Shown in pieces: positions 43,620-52,230 of a stretch of DNA of 52,563 bases. This DNA is from Planctomycetota bacterium (GTDB taxonomy: Bacteria; Planctomycetota; Planctomycetia; JALXBF01): assembly GCA_026991575.1 (NCBI GenBank), contig JALXBF010000115.1, positions 1 through 52,563 on the forward strand. Direction: 5' to 3'. The notes under the pieces are model-generated. The model saw only the letters and a list, made by a program, of their open reading frames with translations. It was not told the DNA's origin and did not search any database. A program made the translations under genes and the position numbers. Position 1 is the stretch's first letter; every line of letters starts with the position of its first letter.

Positions 43620-44735
43620 GTGCTCTCGAGGCTCCTATCGCTTGTCTACAAGGAGTTCGTCGTGCTGCTGCGCGATCCGCGCAGCCGGTTCTTCGTTATA
43701 GCCCCCCCGATTATCCAGCTCATCGTCTTCTCCAATGCAGCCACCTTTGACCTAATCGAGGCCCCGCTGGCGATCTTCGATGAGAGCCGCACCGAGTTGT
43801 CCCGCGCACTGGCTGCGTCGTTCGACGCCTCAGAAGCGTTCGAAATCGTGGCCTGGATCCACGACGACCAGCAAGTCCGCCAGCTCCTGGATTCCAAGAC
43901 ATGCCTGGCCGTGGTGCGAATCCCGCAGCGGTTCGCCGCCGACCTGGCCCGGCACCAGCCGACCCCGGTGCAGGTCTTGCTCGATGCACGTAACTCGAAC
44001 ACTGCACTGCTAGCTCTTAGCTACACCCAGCAAATCGTTGACCGGTTCAACCGACAACTTGCCGGGCGTGACATCAGACGATCGACTGGCCCGCGGATCG
44101 AGGTCGTTTCGCGCGCTTGGTTTAACCCGAACCTCCTTAGCCGCTGGTTCTTCGTGCCCGGTATCGTTGCCCTCGTGACCCTGGTCACTTCGCTGATTGT
44201 CACGGCGCTGTCGGTTGCGCGAGAGCGCGAACAGCTCACGCTGGAGCGTGTGCTTGTCACCCCGTACCAGCCCATCGAACTGCTCATCGGCAAGACGATT
44301 CCTGGTGTGCTTATCGGGCTGACCTCAGCCAGCATCGTGATCTTCGTCGCGCTGATCGTGTTCCGGATCCCATTGCGCGGTTCCCTGCCTGCCCTTTACC
44401 TCGGTCTGACCACCTTCTTGCTCTCGTGTGTCGGCATCGGCCTGTTTGTCTCCTCCCTCGCGCGCAGCCAGCAGCAGGGGCTGATGGGGGCGTTCATCTT
44501 CTTCGTACCGGCCGTGATTCTTTCGGGCTTCGCCACGCCAGTGCACAATATGCCGGCCTTCTTCCAGTACGTTGCGTACATCGACCCGCTGTACTACTGC
44601 CTTAGGGTCGTGAGGGCCGTTTTCCTGCAGGGGGCCACGGTAGGTGATGTGGCAGCCGAGCTGGCCGCGATGACGGCACTCGGTTTGGGGGCGCTTTCGC
44701 TGGCGGCGCTGTTCTTCCGCCGAGCGACAGGCTAA
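43620..44735 (+). CDS. ABC-2 type exporter permease (YbhR-like)
   Basis: 371 residues from GTG 43620, which has GGGAG 9 bases upstream; the longer frame to 43419 is not supported. Layout: N-terminal helix (FFVIAPPIIQLIVFSNAATF), a ~170-residue external domain (LLDARNSNTALLALSYTQQIV), then a helical half with VPGIVALVTLVTSLIVTALSVARERE(QLTLERVL) and three more helices, ending with the family-type YIDPLYYCLRVVRAVFLQG. Together with the ATPase, HlyD and first permease at 34-39 kb it would complete a two-permease YbhGFSR-like exporter, but it is separated and inverted relative to them. It is 27 bases upstream of tupB and may be co-transcribed with it. Confidence 0.88.
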   Translation: MLSRLLSLVYKEFVVLLRDPRSRFFVIAPPIIQLIVFSNAATFDLIEAPLAIFDESRTELSRALAASFDASEAFEIVAWIHDDQQVRQLLDSKTCLAVVRIPQRFAADLARHQPTPVQVLLDARNSNTALLALSYTQQIVDRFNRQLAGRDIRRSTGPRIEVVSRAWFNPNLLSRWFFVPGIVALVTLVTSLIVTALSVAREREQLTLERVLVTPYQPIELLIGKTIPGVLIGLTSASIVIFVALIVFRIPLRGSLPALYLGLTTFLLSCVGIGLFVSSLARSQQQGLMGAFIFFVPAVILSGFATPVHNMPAFFQYVAYIDPLYYCLRVVRAVFLQGATVGDVAAELAAMTALGLGALSLAALFFRRATG

Positions 44736-44762
44736 CGAGCCGGCACACTGGGGAGCGATCTA

Positions 44763-45431
44763 GTGAGCGAGCAGATTACCGACGTTCTCCTCAGATCGCT
44801 GCACGTCTCCGGGCTGGCCACGGCGATCGCCTGTTTGCTGGGGGTTCCAGCAGGGGTGCTGCTGGGGCGATCGCGCAGGCGGTGGGCCAGGCTGGCCCGG
44901 CTGCTTGCGCACACGCTGCTGGCGCTGCCGCCGGTCGTTGTCGGACTCGTGCTTTACATCGTTTTTTCACGCAGCGGACCGCTGGGCAATTGGGGATGGC
45001 TGTTCACGACGCGAATCATGGTACTGGCCCAGGTTATCCTGGCAACGCCGTTTGTGGTTTCGGTCGTAGCCAGCGCGATGTCAGCGGTGCCGGTGGAACT
45101 TGAGCTGCAGCTGCAGGCTATTGGAGCAAGCCGTTTGCAGGCCCGGCTGCTGGCCCTGCGTGAGGCCCTACCCGGCATCGCACTTGCCGCAGCGGCTGCC
45201 TTCGGGCGAAGCATCTCAGAGGTAGGTGCTGTGCTGATGGTAGGCGGCAACATCGAACAGCACACGCGTGTGTTGACCACGGCGATCGTCCTGGAGACCG
45301 GGCGTGGCCATTTTCGACTGGCGTTGCTGCTTGGGGCCATCCTGTTGACGCTGGCCCTGGCGGCCAACGCTGCACTGCTTGCTTTGTCTGCTCGCACCGG
45401 AGTCGCGCTGCCGCGAGCCGCGGCCGAATGA
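44763..45431 (+). CDS. tupB: Tungstate ABC transporter permease (TupB-like)
   Basis: 222 residues, GTG start with GGGGAG upstream. Six transmembrane helices with the binding-protein-dependent permease signature (QAIGASRLQARLLALREALPGI, EAA loop) and stretches typical of TupB: LPPVVVGLVLY near 57, FGRSISEVGAVLMVGGNI near 145 and RVLTTAIVLETGRG. It moves tungstate (or molybdate) inward with TupC. Its stop overlaps the start of the ATPase gene (ATGA). No TupA-type binding protein is present in the window. Confidence 0.88.
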   Translation: MSEQITDVLLRSLHVSGLATAIACLLGVPAGVLLGRSRRRWARLARLLAHTLLALPPVVVGLVLYIVFSRSGPLGNWGWLFTTRIMVLAQVILATPFVVSVVASAMSAVPVELELQLQAIGASRLQARLLALREALPGIALAAAAAFGRSISEVGAVLMVGGNIEQHTRVLTTAIVLETGRGHFRLALLLGAILLTLALAANAALLALSARTGVALPRAAAE

Positions 45432-46180
45432 CCGAGAGAAGACTAGGGGGCGTCGCCGTGAGCGCAGCAACTGAGCTGCTGGTGGCCGAAGGGCTGAGGC
45501 GAAGTCGAGGCCGAACATTCCAGCTTGCGGTGGACCGGCTCACGCTCCGTGCCGGCGAAATACTCTGTGTGCTCGGCCCCACGGGTGCGGGCAAGAGCAC
45601 GCTGCTGCGGCTGCTGGCCGGCATCGAGCGTCCGGATGAAGGCTGCGTGACGTGGCCCGGGGGGGATGGAGCCGGGCGCCGTGGCCGCCCGCTTCTGGTG
45701 CCCCAACGACCACTCTTGGTCACCGGCACGGTCCGCTACAACGTGGCGCTCGGCCTTCGCTTCCGGAAGACGGCCACTGCTGAGCTGACCAGGCTGGTCG
45801 ATCGGGTGGCCGAGCGTTTGGAGCTGACCGCATTGCTGGATCGGCCGGCACGGCAGCTGTCCGGCGGCGAGACCCGGCTGGTAGCCTTGGCCCGGGCACT
45901 GGTGCTGGAGCCTGACGTGTTGCTGGTCGATGAGCCGACGGCGGATCTGGACCCAGGCCGGGGCGCGTTGGTTGAGCGGGTGCTGACGGAGACCGCTCGC
46001 CGGCGAGGTGCCGGCGTCGTGTGGACGACACACAACCTGTTCCAGGCACGACGCGTCGCAACGACGGTGATGTTGCTGTGCGGTGGTGAGGTGGTCGAGG
46101 TGGGCCCGGCGGAAGCGTTCTTTCGGACTCCGCGCACGCCGCTGGCACGCCGCTTCCTGGAGGGCGAGCTGCTGTATTGA
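45428..46180 (+). CDS. tupC: Tungstate ABC transporter ATPase (TupC-like)
   Basis: 250 residues; the start overlaps tupB by 4 bases (ATGA), so the two are translationally coupled. Walker A GPTGAGKS (51-58), a Q-loop near 90 (VPQRPLLVTG), signature LSGGETRLVALARAL, Walker B VLLVDEPTADLDP and switch His in WTTHNLFQA are all visible. The C-terminal 30 residues (AEAFFRTPRTPLARRFLEGE) fit anion-importer ATPases. Specificity for tungstate rests on the TupB neighbour. The binding protein gene is missing nearby. Confidence 0.88.
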   Translation: MTERRLGGVAVSAATELLVAEGLRRSRGRTFQLAVDRLTLRAGEILCVLGPTGAGKSTLLRLLAGIERPDEGCVTWPGGDGAGRRGRPLLVPQRPLLVTGTVRYNVALGLRFRKTATAELTRLVDRVAERLELTALLDRPARQLSGGETRLVALARALVLEPDVLLVDEPTADLDPGRGALVERVLTETARRRGAGVVWTTHNLFQARRVATTVMLLCGGEVVEVGPAEAFFRTPRTPLARRFLEGELLY

Positions 46181-46263
46181 GCTGTCCTAGCAGGGGCCTG
46201 CTCAACCGCACGGACGCGTGCAGCCATCCGCGGACGACGCGCCCCCTCGTCGTCACTCCCGGC

Positions 46264-47298
46264 CTAGCTTTGCCACTCCTCAATCAGCCTCTGGTAGATG
46301 CTCAGGTAGTCCGATGCCATACGTTCCACCGTGAACCGTTCCTCGAACACTTCGCGGATCTTGCGGCGGTCCAAATCAGCCACGTTCCGCGTTGCTTCAA
46401 TTGCCTCCTCCAGCGTCGTGACCACGAAGCCGGTGACTCCGTCAACCATGACCTCGGGCACCGAGCCGCGACGGTAGGCGATGACCGGAGTCCCGCAGGC
46501 CATTGCTTCGATCATGACCAGCCCGAACGGCTCGGGCCAATCGATCGGGAACAGCAGCGCGTAAGCGTTGCCCAGAAACTCGTCCTTTTCCCCCTCGCCG
46601 ATCTCGCCGATGTACTCAATCAGCGGACTGTCCATCAGCGGCCGGATCACCGTGTCAAAGTACTCCTTGTCTACCCTGTCGACCTTCGCGGCAATCTTCA
46701 GCGGCATGCCCAGGGCTCGGGCAATCAGGATTGCCCGATCGCAGCGTTTCTCGGGCGAGATCCGGCCCAAAAAGGCCAGGTACTTGCCGTGGTCCGGTCG
46801 AAACCGGTACAGGTCACGCGGCAACCCGTGATACACCGTGCCAACCCAGCGCACGTGCGGCAACGGCTCACGCTGGGCGTTGGAGATCGAGATCACAGGC
46901 ATGTCGGTGAACTCCTGGTAGAGGTTCTCCAGATCGGCCAGGTCGAGCCGGCCGTGCAGCGTGGTGACGTGGGGCACGTTGTGGCGACGGGACAGGGGGT
47001 AGTGCAGGTAATCGATGTGGTAGTGGACGATGTCAAATTCGTGAATGCGCTGGAAGACCATCTCCAGCTCGAGGATGTGGTGCGCGATGTGGTCAACAGC
47101 GTTCTTGTCCAGACGCAGGGCTCGGCGGCACGGTGCGACGAGCCGGGCCTTGGTCTCGGAGTCACCGCTAGCAAAGAGCGTCACCTCGTGGCCGCGGCGC
47201 ACGAGCTCTTCAGTCAGGTACGAGACGATCCGCTCCGTGCCGCCGTAGTACTTCGGCGGCACAGCCTCGAACAACGGCGAAACCTGTGCAATCCGCAT
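46264..47298 (-). CDS. Glycosyltransferase, GT4 family
   Basis: 344 residues from ATG 47298, GGAGG about 10 bases upstream; the longer frame is rejected. The N-terminus MRIAQVSPLFEAVPPKYYGGTERIV has the GGTER donor-domain loop, and VHYHIDYLHYPLSRRH, TTLHGRLDL, ISNAQREPLP, LGRISPEKRCDRAILIARAL and EPFGLVMIEAMACGTPVIAYRRGSVPEV (the E-x7-E type nucleotide-sugar site) are characteristic of GT4. Such enzymes add hexoses to surface polysaccharides or lipids or make disaccharides; the acceptor is unknown. Convergent with tupC. Confidence 0.93.
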   Translation of the reverse strand: MRIAQVSPLFEAVPPKYYGGTERIVSYLTEELVRRGHEVTLFASGDSETKARLVAPCRRALRLDKNAVDHIAHHILELEMVFQRIHEFDIVHYHIDYLHYPLSRRHNVPHVTTLHGRLDLADLENLYQEFTDMPVISISNAQREPLPHVRWVGTVYHGLPRDLYRFRPDHGKYLAFLGRISPEKRCDRAILIARALGMPLKIAAKVDRVDKEYFDTVIRPLMDSPLIEYIGEIGEGEKDEFLGNAYALLFPIDWPEPFGLVMIEAMACGTPVIAYRRGSVPEVMVDGVTGFVVTTLEEAIEATRNVADLDRRKIREVFEERFTVERMASDYLSIYQRLIEEWQS

Positions 47299-48004
47299 CG
47301 TCAGCGGACCTCCACGCGATGAGTTCCCTCGTTGATGTATCCTACCGCCTCCATGCAAATTAACTCTCTACCCCATCCTAGCTCGTTTGCCTGCCGATGT
47401 TGTTCTTCTGGCCCGTCACGCAGGGGGATGGCAGACGTACTCCGGCGTGCGCCGGCGAGAACAACCGCGGTACGAGCAGTCGTCGCTACCTTTGCCAAGG
47501 CACACGGTGAGAACGGTAGCGTGCTCGAGGCAGGTCAACGCGCCCGTCCAGATCAGGCACACCGTTGGAACCGGGCGCAGCGTACGGAAGGAAGCTCTCG
47601 GGACAATGGTACGGCCTGCGATTCCGTGGCGGCTATTCGGCACAGTTGGACGGGCCAGCAGGCGTGGTTACCGGAGAGCTTTGCCCGGTTCGGTTTCTCA
47701 AAGGTAGGCGCAGATCGTTGGCAAGCAGGGAGAGGGCCTGCGTGCGCGTTGTCACCGGCGCGCGCGGCCGACGCGTTGGGACAGCGAACGTGTGCGGGGA
47801 CGGGAGCTTGCGCGGCTGGGTGAGTGCTGAGGCTTTGCCGACTCCCGCACCGAAGCTCGCGGCCATGGCAGAGCAGGTCGTTGCTGCTCGCTCGGACTCA
47901 GCCCCCTGAGTAGAAGCCCGCTTGGCGGCTCGTCGCCCCCTCCCGGTGAGGGCTGCCTATGGCCGTGCCTGCGGAAGCTCAACCAGGTCGGTGCACAACG
48001 TAAA
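47299..48004. other. Intergenic region, about 0.7 kb
   Basis: Divergent space between the glycosyltransferase gene and cassette B. It should carry the cassette B promoter. Overlapping open frames on both strands have no domain. No array or repeat was seen. Confidence 0.5.
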
Positions 48005-49483
48005 ATGAACCACTTCCGTACTGCTGTTCGCCAGGTCGCGCCGGACAGAACATCTGGTCGACGCACAATGCATGGGGTCACGATTTCAAGGGAGACGTTC
48101 GATTCCCTCGCGGAGCTTGCCGAAGAATACGGCCGTCGTCCCCGGTTGCGGCCATACATCGCAGAGAAGGCCTGTGATCTGGTGCAAGCCTTCGCTCCGT
48201 GGTGGCTAACGGCCGAGGCCCTGGCACAGGCCAGCCGCAGTGGTACTCCGCCCGCAGATGCGGTGGATCCTGCAAGGTTCACCACTCACGGCCTGGCCCG
48301 CATCCTTTGCCTGTGGCCGACGGCACTGGCCGCGACCATCGAACGAACGGCACCCGCGCGGGACGGTGCTCGCTTGTTACGCGACGCTTGCGTCTTGCCC
48401 GTGCGGTGGGTTCTTGGTGCTTCGCGGCCTGTCAATCCTCTTCCCGATCCACTGGCTCAACTCGCTGAGACTGTCCGATGCGAACTACGGGAAGTCGGCC
48501 TGTTGGCGCACGGCCAGGAAGTCACCCTGGAGTGGTGCCTGGGCCCCTATCGCTTGAAGAGCCCCATCGAGTTCTGTGATGTACAGCTAAGTCTTGCGTC
48601 CGGCTTCGTCCCTTTGGCCTCGGCACTGATTGTGGCAGCGAACGGAGGCGAGCCTGCCGTGGGCGTGTGGTCCACGGGAGCGTGGAACGCGGAGTTCAAC
48701 TTTTGCGAGAACGTGGACGGCGTGCCGCAAAAGGTGCGGACAGCGCTTTCGTTTGGTGCCGAACACGTTTTCGTCCCCTCCGGAAACTACCACGAAGCAG
48801 CAAGGGAAGCAGCCAGGCCCGAGCAGGTGCATGCGCTGGCCGTGGGGCCATCGCTGGACCGAGTGCTCGCGCCGCTGTTGGTGGCCTATCGGGCAGAGCC
48901 ACCTGCCAACGCCTCCTACGAGGAGAAACGCGCGTACTACGTGTACACAGCCGAGTACGATCCGTCGCGCGCACGACGGTACTACGACCGGGCACTCCTG
49001 GAAGACGTCGCGGCCCGAGTGACGCAACGGATGGATGCCCAGCTTTGCTCGCTTGTGGAAGGCCGCTGCGCTCTGGTAACCGTGGCCAGCCAGAGTCCAG
49101 GTGTCGTGTTGCTGGCGGCTTTGGTATTCCGCCCTTGCCGAATCGTGCTCGTGTACGACGATGCGCAGGCCGCCAAGCAGGTGAATGACGAACTGAGGCA
49201 ACGCGGTTACAGCAACGTGGTATGCCTGAGGCTGGACGAAGACCATTTGGGCACAGTGAGGCAGCTCGCCGCAAAGATCAACGAGTGCACAGCGGGCCTG
49301 CCTGTCATCATTGACCTGACTCCGGGTAGCAAGAGCCACACGCTTGCGCTCTACCGGGCACCTGTACAACGGGCCCATCGCGTCTATCTGAGGAACCGCT
49401 GGACCCAGCCGTCCCGAAAGGGGGCGCGGGGGATCGAGGACCCCGACACGATGCAATACGTGACGGTGACAGACGACCAGTAG
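48005..49483 (+). CDS. Lon-like protease domain fused to CARF-like sensor domain (cassette B)
   Basis: 492 residues from ATG 48005 (ATG 48068, 21 codons in, is an alternative; neither has a strong ribosome site). It is a full-length paralogue of the 18152-19468 protein. The Lon-like region shows SGFVPLASAL with candidate S199, TGAW (224-227) and DGVPQK with K243, spacing 44, followed by GAEHVFVPSGNYHEA, aligned with SGWVPAAIAL, TGEW, KGIPQK and GAERLLVPELNREEA of cassette A. Then comes the shared linker (ARRYYDRALLEDVAARV) and a CARF-like domain with LVTVASQSPGVVLLAA (357-372) and PVIIDLTPGSKSHTLAL (433-449). The N-terminal ~180 residues diverge more. It is the first gene of a three-gene plus-strand set; the sigma-like gene starts 90 bases after its stop. 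Activity and ligand are unknown. Confidence 0.75.
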   Translation: MNHFRTAVRQVAPDRTSGRRTMHGVTISRETFDSLAELAEEYGRRPRLRPYIAEKACDLVQAFAPWWLTAEALAQASRSGTPPADAVDPARFTTHGLARILCLWPTALAATIERTAPARDGARLLRDACVLPVRWVLGASRPVNPLPDPLAQLAETVRCELREVGLLAHGQEVTLEWCLGPYRLKSPIEFCDVQLSLASGFVPLASALIVAANGGEPAVGVWSTGAWNAEFNFCENVDGVPQKVRTALSFGAEHVFVPSGNYHEAAREAARPEQVHALAVGPSLDRVLAPLLVAYRAEPPANASYEEKRAYYVYTAEYDPSRARRYYDRALLEDVAARVTQRMDAQLCSLVEGRCALVTVASQSPGVVLLAALVFRPCRIVLVYDDAQAAKQVNDELRQRGYSNVVCLRLDEDHLGTVRQLAAKINECTAGLPVIIDLTPGSKSHTLALYRAPVQRAHRVYLRNRWTQPSRKGARGIEDPDTMQYVTVTDDQ

Positions 49484-49573
49484 CTGCTGGTGCCACGGCC
49501 TCCAGAGGCTACGGGATCGACTGCTGGGACACCAGAACGGGGTGGCGTCGGTAGCGTAGCAGAGCAGAAGGTG

Positions 49574-50605
49574 ATGAGTGAGACCACACTTTACGGCTAC
49601 ACCTGCGAACAGTTGCAGAATCTCATCACGCGCGCCCGCAGCCTGGAAGACAACGACGCAGTCAGCGAGTTGCAGGGGCTGCTGACGAGGCTCGTGGAGA
49701 GTTTCCTCACGGGAGTTCCAGTGCCCCCCGGTCATTCCAGCGTAGAGTTCCAGAAATTCTTGGCGTTAGAGATCGTCCAAGAGCTCCTCTGCCATATCGT
49801 CTGGCCGCGGTCAGACGGTCGATACGCTTTCGACATCGGAAAAATGGACTCTGTCGACTCGCTGCGGGCGTGGGTCAGGGAGTGCGTGCGGCGGTGGCGC
49901 CGCAGGCAAGGCAGCGAGCGCCGCGTGAAACGGTTCACGGATCTGAAACGGGACGACAACGACGACGACACGGAACCGCCCAGCGTCAGTTTGGTTGATC
50001 CGAAGAGTCGACACCCGGTCGAAGCGATCGAACCGGACCCTCCGGCCCGGTACGTGTCCATCATGGGGTGCCTTTTTGATATCACCCAGTGGGCCGCGAG
50101 GCGACTGGCCAGCAAGAAATCGCTTGCGCAGGAATGGGTTGTTCGCTATTGGTTGTACGTCCGGCTGCGCTTGTACCAGCTGCTCTGTCGCCATGAGGAG
50201 AAGACGGTACGGCGCCCCTTGATTCTCCGCCTGGCCGAACGGTACATACCGTGGGATCCAGCCGTGGAGAACGTACCGTTGGCCAGGGACTGGCCAACGC
50301 TGGGGATGTGCTGGCAAGGCTTCGCCCGCCGAGCGGAAAGGCAGGAGACCTACGCGCAAACCTGCCTCATTGAGACCGTGTACGACCATCGCGCAGCGCA
50401 GGAGCCTTTCTCGGCTACGGACGAAGAGGCGGTGAAGAGAGCGATTCGAAATCAATGGGACCAGTGGTGCAGCCGGCTGCGCCGGCACCTCAAGGAGGCA
50501 GTAAGCGGTGTCTGCCCCTGGCACGAACCGGACGATACTCAACGCCAGGCTATGGAACTCTGGCACGCCGTTGCCTTTGGGGTACCGGAACGAGCCACCG
50601 AGTGA
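49574..50605 (+). CDS. Divergent ECF-sigma-like protein (cassette B)
   Basis: 343 residues from ATG 49574 (GTG 49490 is a longer option). Residues ~60-130 resemble sigma region 2: FLALEIVQELLCHIVW, then DSVDSLRAWVRECVRRWRRRQGSERRVKRF, comparable with the ECF sigma of cassette A, followed by an acidic linker (DDNDDDTEPPSVSLVDPKSRHP). The C-terminal ~180 residues are helical and Arg/Trp-rich and lack a recognisable region 4 helix-turn-helix, though a stretch near YWLYVRLRLYQLLCRHEEKT could correspond to cassette A's insertion. It is about 90 residues longer than its partner. A sigma-derived regulator with an altered promoter-binding half is the simplest reading; certainty is moderate. Confidence 0.6.
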   Translation: MSETTLYGYTCEQLQNLITRARSLEDNDAVSELQGLLTRLVESFLTGVPVPPGHSSVEFQKFLALEIVQELLCHIVWPRSDGRYAFDIGKMDSVDSLRAWVRECVRRWRRRQGSERRVKRFTDLKRDDNDDDTEPPSVSLVDPKSRHPVEAIEPDPPARYVSIMGCLFDITQWAARRLASKKSLAQEWVVRYWLYVRLRLYQLLCRHEEKTVRRPLILRLAERYIPWDPAVENVPLARDWPTLGMCWQGFARRAERQETYAQTCLIETVYDHRAAQEPFSATDEEAVKRAIRNQWDQWCSRLRRHLKEAVSGVCPWHEPDDTQRQAMELWHAVAFGVPERATE

Positions 50606-50958
50606 GTCGTAAAACGTTGAAGATGCCCCGGGGCGGTCTCAGCCGCGTTGCGCTTCCGTGTCAACAGCACTCGGCCCGGAAGGGTCAGAGCCGGTGGCAA
50701 CGATTGGACACCGCCTCTGCGGGTGGCCAGCATGGTTGGGAACCCGCCAGGAGGACCGGCGAGCGGTGTCGCATGAGGCCGTGGTCACGCTGAGGCGTCG
50801 AGTGGGAGCACGGCTGATGCGTCAGAAAACGCCGCGCTCTGCCCTATGAGGATGGAGAGGTGTACTGCCGGGCCTGCCCCGGCCTCTTCACGGTTCGGAA
50901 GGAGCCGGCCAAGTGTTATCAGACGTGGAAGGATCGTTACAGAGCGGAGCGACACAAG
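50606..50958. other. Intergenic region within cassette B, about 0.35 kb
   Basis: Gap between the sigma-like gene and the third cassette gene, similar in size to the 0.27-kb gap at the same sigma-to-adaptor junction of cassette A. In-frame GTG 50860 could extend the third gene. No other feature seen. Confidence 0.45.
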
Positions 50959-52140
50959 ATGGCTTCAATGAGAGTCGAGGCACAGCTGGCACGCCTGCAC
51001 AGCGAGTTCAACGTAGTCCTGCCCGATCCGGCCCGTTTGCTGCGCTGCTGGATCACAGAGTTCACGGAACTGTTGCCCAGGTTGCCCGAAGCGCTTGATG
51101 GGGACGATCCCACAGTTGCGCGGCGGCTGCTTACGTCCTGGGCTCGTCTCATGCGTGCCAAGCCCGCGCTTGTTGCGGCGGCTGCCGGCAGGCCACCTGA
51201 GCCAGGCGGGGGGGTGGCAGAGCAACTCGGGCTTCCGGAGCTGGCCGCGTGGGAGAGGCGTCTGCGAGATGAGCACATGGCGGCACTCGTTGAGAGGGCG
51301 AAGGCCACGGCCAACCCGAAGGCCTGGTCGGAGAGGCTCCAGGTGCTTCGCCGCGCCGTGGATGCGGCCGAGGAACCTGAGGACCTGCCGGATCGTACCG
51401 TCGAGCTTCTCAACGATCTGGACGAGCAGGAACTCCTCGACGCCTGCGCCGTGTACGCAGGCAGAACCGACCTGTCCTCGGAGGCGCTACTCGGTGTGCT
51501 CCGGGCTGCGGTGTGCGCGGAGGTTGACCTGTTCCTGCCGGCACGCGAGTACGTTCTTGAGGTCGCCCAAACACTACCGGGTGAACCCACGCACGCGGCG
51601 TTCGCTCCAACGTACTCGAAGTTCGAAGCGATCCTGGACGAGATTCTGGCAGCTGAACTGTTCGCCGAGGGACCGGCCGCGCCATCCTGGTTCCGAACCG
51701 AGCAACTCTTGGCCGAGACCATGCTGATCGGGATTGTCGCCGCCCTGCTGGAAGCGTATCGAGCCCAGCGGCCGGCGGTCCTGGCCGCTGCTGGTGAAGC
51801 CGAACGCGAAGAGTACCGCTCGGCACTCTGGCTCAGCCCTGATAAGCGGTTTGTGGCGCAACTGAGATGGGCACCTGCGGATGCGGCGCGACGCAAGCTG
51901 CCGATCCTCTTTCGCCACGCCTCGATGGTCCAGCGGCAAGTAGTACCGACAGATGCTGCCAGTGAGCTGGCGGGTGCCCGCGTTGAGTTCGCCGGTGCGA
52001 CGGCCGTCATCGACGAGCAGGCGACGGCCTGGTTTGACGTGGATGCGCTTGCGCCGGTCGAGAAAGAGCGAAGCTGGCAACTTGCCCGGCTGGTCGTGCG
52101 CCGCAACGGAACGACAGAGACGTGGACTTTGACCAAGTAG
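50959..52140 (+). CDS. Helical protein with C-terminal beta domain (cassette B, candidate adaptor or anti-sigma)
   Basis: 393 residues from ATG 50959 (GGAG ~10 bases upstream), three residues longer than the cassette A counterpart. Residues 1-260 are helical and rich in Ala, Leu, Glu and Arg (LLRCWITEFTELLPRLPEALDG; LLNDLDEQELLDACAVYAGR). Residues ~280-390 are beta-rich and contain ASELAGARVEFAGATAVIDE, the counterpart of ATELAGGLVRLAGVTTTIDE. No export signal or transmembrane helix. It is the last gene of cassette B and ends 90 bases before a transposase gene on the other strand. A substrate, inhibitor or adaptor role for the Lon-CARF or sigma partner is inferred from neighbourhood alone. 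Confidence 0.7.
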   Translation: MASMRVEAQLARLHSEFNVVLPDPARLLRCWITEFTELLPRLPEALDGDDPTVARRLLTSWARLMRAKPALVAAAAGRPPEPGGGVAEQLGLPELAAWERRLRDEHMAALVERAKATANPKAWSERLQVLRRAVDAAEEPEDLPDRTVELLNDLDEQELLDACAVYAGRTDLSSEALLGVLRAAVCAEVDLFLPAREYVLEVAQTLPGEPTHAAFAPTYSKFEAILDEILAAELFAEGPAAPSWFRTEQLLAETMLIGIVAALLEAYRAQRPAVLAAAGEAEREEYRSALWLSPDKRFVAQLRWAPADAARRKLPILFRHASMVQRQVVPTDAASELAGARVEFAGATAVIDEQATAWFDVDALAPVEKERSWQLARLVVRRNGTTETWTLTK

Positions 52141-52230
52141 CCGACAGTGTCCGGAGCGCCGCGCTATGAGAGGCCAGTTCAGCTTCTGGGTTTAGAAGCT
52201 TCGGGGGGAGAGCCCCACGGCTGACGCACT

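Noticed and set aside
46177-47322. 381-residue plus-strand frame opposite the glycosyltransferase
   Set aside because: Antisense shadow of a clear GT4 gene with a good ribosome site.
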